Shown: positions 63,201 to 64,000 of the stretch, in pieces
Position numbering within the stretch: position 1 is the stretch's first letter
Layout: each line of letters begins with the position of its first letter
Assembly (NCBI RefSeq): GCF_000167355.1
Contig: NZ_AAEW02000017.1
Location: 1-64,000 of the forward strand
Origin: Desulfuromonas acetoxidans DSM 684
GTDB taxonomy: Bacteria; Desulfobacterota; Desulfuromonadia; Desulfuromonadales; Desulfuromonadaceae
DNA length: 64,000 nucleotides
Direction of reading: 5' to 3'
Notes under the pieces: model-generated
What the model was told of the DNA's origin: nothing
The model's database searches: none
What the model saw: the letters and a program-made list of their open reading frames with translations, nothing else
Program-made: the position numbers and the translations under genes

Positions 63201-64000
63201 GGACTACGATATGACCGGCAGCGGTAACGTGGAGCTGGCCAGCCTGGCGTCCTCCGGTATCCTGTCCGGCACCATCGGTGTGGCGGCGGCTGTCGGCTTT
63301 GCGATGGATGCGACCGGCTTTGGTAACGTGATCACCAATACGGTCTCGGCAACGGTTTCAGACGGTTCCGACGTGACTACCGGTGGCTGTGTTGCCCTGC
63401 AGGCGGTGGATGATTCGATGATCCGTTCCCTGGGGATCGGAGTTGCCGGTTCAGGAACCGGGGCAGTTTCCATTGTGGTGGGCGCCAATGTCATCACCAA
63501 TGCGGTCAAGGCCCAGATCATTGCCTCCTCGGTGACCACAGGTAGCGGCAGCTACGAGGTGCATGATGCCGACGATGATGTGATTGAGACTCTGACGAAT
63601 GTCGGCGTCTATCTCAGTGCCGATGCCGATGCGGATATCCTCAGTTTCGCTGGTGGGGTGGCGGCAACGGCGGTCACGGGTGTACAGACCACCACGGTGG
63701 CCAATACCATCGTCAACACCGTGATGGCGTCCATTGAAGAGGATGAGTCGGGTAACGCTTCCAGCGTGGACGCTGATGGTTCCGTAATAATCAGCGCCGT
63801 GGACAGCTCCACGGTGGATGCGCTTGGTTTCGGCGTGGCTGCTTCCGGTGCCGGTGGTGCCGTCGGCGTGGTCATCGCGGCCAACGTGATCAGCAATACC
63901 ATCGGGACTTCGATCAAGGGATCGACGGTGGATACGGAATCGACGCTGGATATGACCGCCGAGTCGTCGGCCATTATCCGCACCTTGTCCTTCGGCGTCT
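45205..64000 (+). CDS. Giant RTX-type secreted repeat protein (adhesin), C-terminus beyond window
   Basis: The frame is open from an ATG behind GGAGGG to the end of the window, at least 6,265 codons. The start has the LEPRxLL motif ([13 protein letters not shown], residues 23-35), then a DUF4347 domain (about 85-240, with [17 protein letters not shown]). RTX nonapeptide blocks GGxGxDxLxG follow, e.g. 46609-46794, 47520-47690, 48121-48260 and 49051-49200. Interspersed are three FliD/FlgL-like segments (48550-50010). From ~50400 on there are long beta-helix-like repeats with GVAGSG and GNVI signatures. Such proteins leave through type I secretion by a C-terminal signal (not visible) and need calcium. 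A TolC gene precedes it. Probable role: surface adhesin or biofilm protein. Confidence 0.9.
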   Translation, partial: MLKRLRNKLGKKGTVQSRRKMQFEALEPRILLSADLGIDQTDGLEDMVPAAIEQPLEQTVTSPDEVQAADDAATVAQQQKQQRLELIVVDSTLTDYQQLVDDLMADTDSADGTRYELHLIDGSTDGFAQVSQLLSNYQNVDAVHLFTHGSEGQLALGQSSLAADQLDNSADQFTSWSASLTDNADILLYGCNVADGDLGIDFMTTLSELTGADVAASDDATGAGGDWDLEQKTGVIETRSLSAEDYQSRLGDVISTADDDTLIATPDSDTFIFQQTTDSEGQLVGWGSDVINQDQSGGTDAVDFSGVPSDLTFTFTSSDHFTASDDHGNSLDASGIVTLVGGSGEDTLDFSQIKDGSNSVDLVFVIRADGSITITDGNYQVEADGSVTIADSTFELNATGIENLIGGTGSDCFVFEAGAVLPGTIDGTSGETDNLLDYSAYTTSVAVDLESGTLTGASGVSRIQHVIGGSANDVLIGDDSANELTGGAGNDVLLGGSGDDTLSGGAGDDQLSGGDGVDALDGGDGVDTLTEQQDSDISLYDYADSTDVADDAVLVLGEDSELLEHIEQVDLTTGSSDNLVDIASFTLGAVTVSTGDGDDTLDASTSADDLTYTFSSLTDLVLSSTTNNMTVNDVTTIVGGSGYDTLDFSSLSDDLAMVIRADGSVSISDGSYTIEEDGTVTLSGGSVVITASEVNNLIGSNGNTTFVFEDGGAIDGVLDGGPGGTNLLDYSGCTDLNVYVNMISPDGDGSTGSASNTDGISRIHNVLAGDGDDEITGSDEANIIITGAGDDTIYGGGGADTIDAGAGDDILGGGDGVDILIGGEGTDLLDEQLDATSMVLTDTSLTTVVGGVTTTDTLTDIEQAMLTGGDSVNTLDASAFTLGSVALYGEGGDDTLIGSVSDDYLSGGEGSDAISGNGGIDTLIEARDADMVLTDSALTIGAEVDSLSGITHAELTGGDSANVIDASTFTAGNVTLDGGAGDDILYGGSGDDLLTGGAGIDELYGNAGTDTVAESDDVRFILSDTELDMAEGASEEVTLTLDDSVTGGTFTLTYDGETTAAIDYDADAATLEQALSQLDALDSQDISVSRDRISVALDTLLTDLNDGAGVAVAAAGTLDLSITLSDGETVVDIDLGTATTLQDILDLITASNAHLTAELGDDGVGIDLSDDLDGDSDLIVAALNDSSAAEDLGILGTGYGASLQGSALTDLFGPWIITFTVNMAGMNVDDITCDAADLDGGTLTVAISQGGQAANLLDSIEQAELVGGISDNIMDASAFSGSVVLYGADGDDTLIGAAGDDELYGNAGFDTLTGGLGDDLIDGGEDEDLLMEQRDASTITLTNTSLTMDSESDTLTGIEVAQLTGGASSNAIDASAFTGLSSDTSRIYLNNGEGVDTSSVTSSSLTGLEDSIELIYLNDGAGVSTVAGAADIQITLTDGSTVSIDLSNAETLQDVLDLIEEASSLLTVVLNDDGNGLTLSDSAAGSGDLTVTALNGSQAANDLGILGSGNGATLDGVPFVAVAGDVRVILSDGTVVDVVLSDADTVEDFLNAFSDAHDNLTAKLNSDGTGINLIDSSGGSQVVSVVALNGAGAVDDLGLSTGTASTTGIEGTALVTGYVILDGGAGDDTLTGTIGDDIITGGLGSDTIDGGLGSDTLEESSTGDFDLGDTSLVMDGGTDTLSSIELATLTGGEAGQTIDAADFSGDTTLISGGGADTLLGGSGNDQFRVDISNLDANDDGVKDEDEKVYVDVGGGSDNELVILGAGGNALLSNIDWIDFADTDGLSLTFSEEDSDTLTVTGTFDFEAASLSGVDITFRAENVNILGATIITDTASDAGDITIEGKAITIDDTTVISALSTGLGEEFDGTINIIAADLFKDFTAIGFANVDYNEATIDIDNATITGGDINIIATAEAQKYDIDFGESWIGEKLESVAGSIIQGVERFSLIAGVAVATSKATINIGENAVITGRDIVVHSDATTLAKASPTSLFLGVAVGVVNTVSDVTVAGSLTATGDMTIRATGDNTSNVSASADKSFSFTVAVSVIDSDVMAQVADTASLVVGGNLYVMADTIDHNSTSAESSTGTGGKVGFSVAVSVEDGNTLAYLDGDADVAGNISVVADQKKEAVAGTKFLFVPADQNGVSAISSVAEDGFLDKLKDKVKTKALDATGVSKITDKVKTSVTDFLKKNQTLKALLESPTTNTYDVGAAFAVSVDTNDAVARIGDGVHAVDIEADGDITVSATTSNRPAITAQSSTENDATGVLPTQNQANAKFGGSVAISVGVYDDNADAYISDLTEIDTAGTLTVEAQTLNQIDPMGLWGVNLITPFFNSNTHATYSTDETEPVTVANGDTVSITDNHLGEGETGNWYQYIGSQPEKEFDLATTDFTDETQWEDLGNPIVSQGLDYVGNLMTYLNGNFGLVDNLIDSYTNARSKGQELALAGALTVLVSNHDATATIKSGAQINQNNTGSDGTDYQSGDRDVVVEAASVNHTATMVGNYDFNITSFGDGVKSADGGSGVGASIGVFWYENNVAATIEEGVTLYADSLEVDADNETLAVLLLTSGGKAGNVAFNGAFGGNIVNNTTTAQIDNGSTIVVGSGEVADEDANGASLFVDASDDSYVITVAGAVARSESVGIGASLGVSVTLRDTQAIIGDETGEEAASGIIIVEGDAMVTADNGGFIGTFAVAGASASPKTTTAEAPTDDNPSVTPFNGTGGTQGSDGSSKSDKDLLNWQTRMASMLTEMKESGKVTDNVTGAVDAIEKATETTNQSKSGYGISGAFTVNVVHEDALAYMQNIDSFTAGTLTLQSVDSTLLCTLAGSVALSSSTGQGKSVGIAGAAAINILTGDTAAYVNGTTLHLDELIENAVRSGLVVSVTAGAGGAKGRSGYALGGSLSFCYSGATTEAYLENASGEIAGDLILSATDSTHIIQVAGAGGFGGKAGVGAAIAFSDIHNTVSTRIEDVSSITYSGDVILGSLSDSLIITAVAGVGVATGGGGEKGYGVGGTVAVNLIQNTVEAEIIDSQLTAALSTSGDVTLTAEDSSSIYSFSGAFGYGKTAGIGFAFALNYVENDVAAVVEGSTLSIGGNLTVEAVENSTLITAAVGGAGANKVAVGGAIALNIVANSISSRIGATVDTDDEGTVLSVTPSSIQVAGTATVSTDDTTTSVSTAGGLSASSKGAVGAGIAINLMWNDSEAVIDSSTVEAGSDVVVDATANETLVTVAIGGSGADKFALGGAVAVTVVNNSVRAGITNDEEQESNATTGVHVASGGTLGVNASDSSTIVSIGGGFAGAGTTAVGASVSTVYLGKEIEATIDGMTVDADGNVTVQAGFSSPLTDDGLNQINDNLLGVSLDGVSGGQIVNLAIGGAASGKNAAGAGIAVNVIDNDITAAIADGADVDSQGQVTVAAADRSVIDALAFGGAGSGTTAGGVAIGANVITNHVDAEVSASTVTAASNVSVAASSSSIIRTLGLGVSGSGTNAVSVSALGNDVTNVTTAQISGSTVTAGDDVLVAASDEAPLITPSWMLTAEQQTAVDEALDGSPIELDGNILALNISIAGSGTRAISGAVMGNVITNTVTSTISNSTVRAGVEDDGTVTNSEADIVIDSVSDSGIIALSVGVAGSGTTAVQASGFGNVITNNTSAVINGGSTLISADAVDVGAQDQSQIRALALSVAASGSTAVSVLIGANVIVNHVEALITGSTVTSGGDLSLTALNDADILSFSGGVAATGTTSVMTSLSANIIANTTRAMIEDDDDDTQSVVNAGGSIAISAEDTSTIDALAFGVSGSGTTAVGVGLTNNDIINTIEARIEGSQVDGGAALDLTANSSAGVHALSLGVAGSGTTAVQVSAMGNIMANTTRAIISDSVVNTVGAISLVAKDDDPSLVPDWLLPAEYTAAFDAALEGSPIELDANILALNISVAASGTVAVNTVVTGNVISNSVSSAIVGSDVTSDTGNIVLDSDTNAGIIFLSVGVAASGEVSVDASGFGNVIANSTKALISDQSDVEATAGAVAMSADDTSVIRSAGISVSGSGAVAVGALVGVNVIGNSVISEISGSEVTSGSTLDVTASNASNILGLTTGVAGSGTVSVMVSLSGNVVSNTTFAGISDSGGLQQTLSSMGGVQGSFALDRIDLDADTITLGSDAEFETGDSLIYRRSGGEAVGGLDDGTTYYVIVDSDGVIQLATTRSDALAGNAINLQAANTTSRLTTEEESDILFSAGNVDQENDAIQLSANNGLVTGDTLVYHRDGEQAIGGLDDGTTYYVIVGADNSIQLAASSDDAANGVAVDLGTTNTTSLLAAEGGTKVSFSQSGDVDADANTINVSSVDDLETGDALVYSSESGADVEGLEDGTTYYVIVDGDSIQLAETRADALDGIAIDLGETALIGSTVDAGGDVTLSAEDNSEVNSIAIGVSASGGGAVGVALATNVIANHTQTMISHTDLETDGSLTVESISSSIIRTAAIGVAGSGGFAVQVTALGNVVANSTSATISGSDVTAQGDVVISASEQPPMVNPLLEILSEFLLDADTLSDLQDALAGTPFDPTASILSLNVSVAASSSVSVNSAFTGNVIANSITAQIDDSTVISVDGDVILTSTSSAGIVALTVGVAASGGVSVDASGFGNVIANRISARVSGGSEVETQAADGLISLVATDVSQIRSAGVSVSGSGAVAVGALIGANVIANSVVAEISGSTVTSGSTLNLDAENNANILGLTVGVAGSGAVSGLLSLSGNVIANTTRAAITSEEDEGGTDSTITTGGSISLSAEDNSQINSIAIGVSATGGGAFGAAVASNVVANTTETEVSGTTMTSGGSLSLNALSSSIIRTVAVGVSGSGGVAVQLTVLGNAIANTTRSEISGSTITAVGDVLLSATEESPTMDPLLGVVSEYLLDAETLSAFEDALAGTPIDPTANILSLNVSVAGTGGVAVNGAFTGNTITNNVATLIDDSTVTSTAGDVVMTTDSRAGIVALTVGVAGSGAVAVNATGFGNVIVNDITATISGGSHVETDAVDGAISLTAQDVSQIRSAAVSVAGTGAVAIGALIGANVIANEIAAEVIGSSMASGSTIDLTALNNSSVLGLSVGVAGSGAVAGLLSLTGNVISNTTVAGIVDGSGLRQSLSSINGGQGNFIISDAVDTDSDTITLGRDHGLETGDAIVYSRSGDKAVGGLEDGTTYYVIVGSDGAIQLAANRDDAVAANVVDLYDVDTNSGLVAGDGSTVTFDAAAAVDGDADTILLGSGHGLSTGDELVYHRDGDEMIDGLSDGTTYYAIVGSGSTIQLAASSDDAANGVAIDLGAADTNSLLSPQAGSKVSFDVADDVNAATDSIHLEAGHGLETGDALTYSNGNGVDVAGLEDGVTYYVITSADPDVDGTIQLAASLADALAGIAVDIGETIAGGSTVDAGGSVSLAATDDSEINSIAVGVSGTGGGAFGAAVSSNVIANTTATEVGSTVLESDGGLSLDSTSSSIIRTVAVGVSGSGIAAVQMTVLGNSIANDTSAAISGSTVTTSGDISLSAAEEAPSMVPLMDEIGNYILDDETKEGLEASLSGSPVDLDTNILSLNVSVAGTGGVAVSGAFTGNTITNSVTTEIVDSTVTSTGGNILLDSTSDAGILALTVGVAGSGVVAVQATGFGNVISNRLSATIEDGSVVTTQAADGAIALSASDVSQIRSAAVSVAGTGAVAVGALIGANVITNQVITEIEGSNVNSGSTLDLTATNDANILGLTVGVAASGIASGLLSLSGNVVTNTTRAAISATKDEDGNVLQGSDVSAGGDITLSARDESEINTVAVGVSGTGGGAVGAAVAANVITNTTETEVSDSVVETTGSLVLDADSSSIIRTLAVGVSGSGGFAVQVTTLGNEINNDTSAIISDSTVAAAGDVQLTALEEAPSLVPDFLTELADFITDSSMSDAIDDALDDTPIDSTANIMSLNVSVSGSGGAAINGAFTGNLITDNVITDIADSTVFSGAVKSATYDDSDGIDATDYDMTGSGNVELASLASSGILSGTIGVAAAVGFAMDATGFGNVITNTVSATVSDGSDVTTGGCVALQAVDDSMIRSLGIGVAGSGTGAVSIVVGANVITNAVKAQIIASSVTTGSGSYEVHDADDDVIETLTNVGVYLSADADADILSFAGGVAATAVTGVQTTTVANTIVNTVMASIEEDESGNASSVDADGSVIISAVDSSTVDALGFGVAASGAGGAVGVVIAANVISNTIGTSIKGSTVDTESTLDMTAESSAIIRTLSFGV
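46609..46794 (+). repeat. RTX calcium-binding nonapeptide block in the giant protein
   Basis: Codes for consecutive GGxGxDxLx units such as [20 protein letters not shown] and [18 protein letters not shown], the parallel beta-roll calcium motif. Residues ~469-530 of the protein. Confidence 0.92.
57600..58410 (+). repeat. Three-module insert, copy 1, in the giant protein
   Basis: Three tandem ~85-95-residue modules, each with ETGDxLxY, [12 protein letters not shown], xIQLA and ending DLG or similar. The same three-module set returns at 60604-61437. Confidence 0.85.
60604..61437 (+). repeat. Three-module insert, copy 2, in the giant protein
   Basis: Second set of three [16 protein letters not shown] modules, about 3.0 kb after the first and in the same order and context (both preceded by a Leu-Ser-Ser-x-x-Gly-Gly turn). 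Confidence 0.85.

Larger units (their letters stand above)
55798..64000 (+). repeat. Higher-order ~3.0-kb tandem repeat in the giant protein
   Basis: A landmark of the type [16 protein letters not shown]...[16 protein letters not shown] recurs at about 55798, 56893, 58786, 59884, 61816 and 62932. Spacings alternate ~1.1 and ~1.9 kb, the longer ones containing the three-module insert, so the full period is ~3.0 kb (about 1,000 residues). Three periods begin in the window; the third runs off the edge. Confidence 0.85.

Overview
This window looks like chromosome from a motile-type, respiring deltaproteobacterium of the Desulfuromonas/Geobacter kind (Desulfobacterota). The assignment is inference from gene content and moderate GC: many hybrid histidine kinases, a hemerythrin sensor, HD-GYP proteins, roadblock/PATAN proteins, and an ErcA-type dehydrogenase beside a kinase. 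No rRNA or other taxonomic marker is present.

Layout. 1-806 is the start of a TPR-like gene running off the left edge. 1045-3355 is an overlapping ercA/histidine kinase pair closed by a strong terminator. 4168-7826 is a compact five-gene operon: PATAN-roadblock protein, two small roadblock-like proteins, a periplasmic Cache protein and a membrane Cache-HAMP protein. 7838-8172 holds remnants of two different transposases. 8293-10892 is the divergent ilvC/ilvY pair. 10931-12150 is a noncoding block of ~400-bp duplicated repeats. 12193-16146 holds an ArsC-like protein, a CPA1-type antiporter and a sodium:solute symporter. tRNA-Gly(GCC), with clear promoter and terminator, lies at 16258-16332, followed by a PAS histidine kinase. 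17865-26977 (minus strand) is a signalling operon: hemerythrin-kinase-receiver protein, HD-GYP response regulator, a decayed receiver/kinase remnant, and a 1,880-residue multi-PAS hybrid kinase. 27451-29474 has a pentapeptide-repeat lipoprotein and a TlpA-like thioredoxin.

30401-40602 is the most unusual part. It is one co-directional block encoding a RyR-TPR-SLOG-like-nucleotide cyclase fusion, a sigma factor, a zinc-finger anti-sigma-like protein, a GAF protein, a subtilisin broken by an in-frame stop, a membrane TrkA-N-RyR protein and a TIR-transmembrane-WD40 protein. The domains are those of nucleotide-centred conflict or stress signalling networks, and the arrangement suggests a regulated sensor-effector system. 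An HD phosphohydrolase gene lies just upstream.

40791-43442 is a 7TMR-DISM histidine kinase and its response regulator. 43755-45119 is a TolC-type outer membrane channel, directly upstream of a giant secreted protein (45205 to beyond 64000, at least 6,265 codons). That protein has an LEPRxLL N-terminus, a DUF4347 domain, RTX calcium-binding blocks and very long nested internal repeats, including a ~3.0-kb higher-order tandem repeat. The channel and giant protein are probably a type I secretion/adhesin locus.
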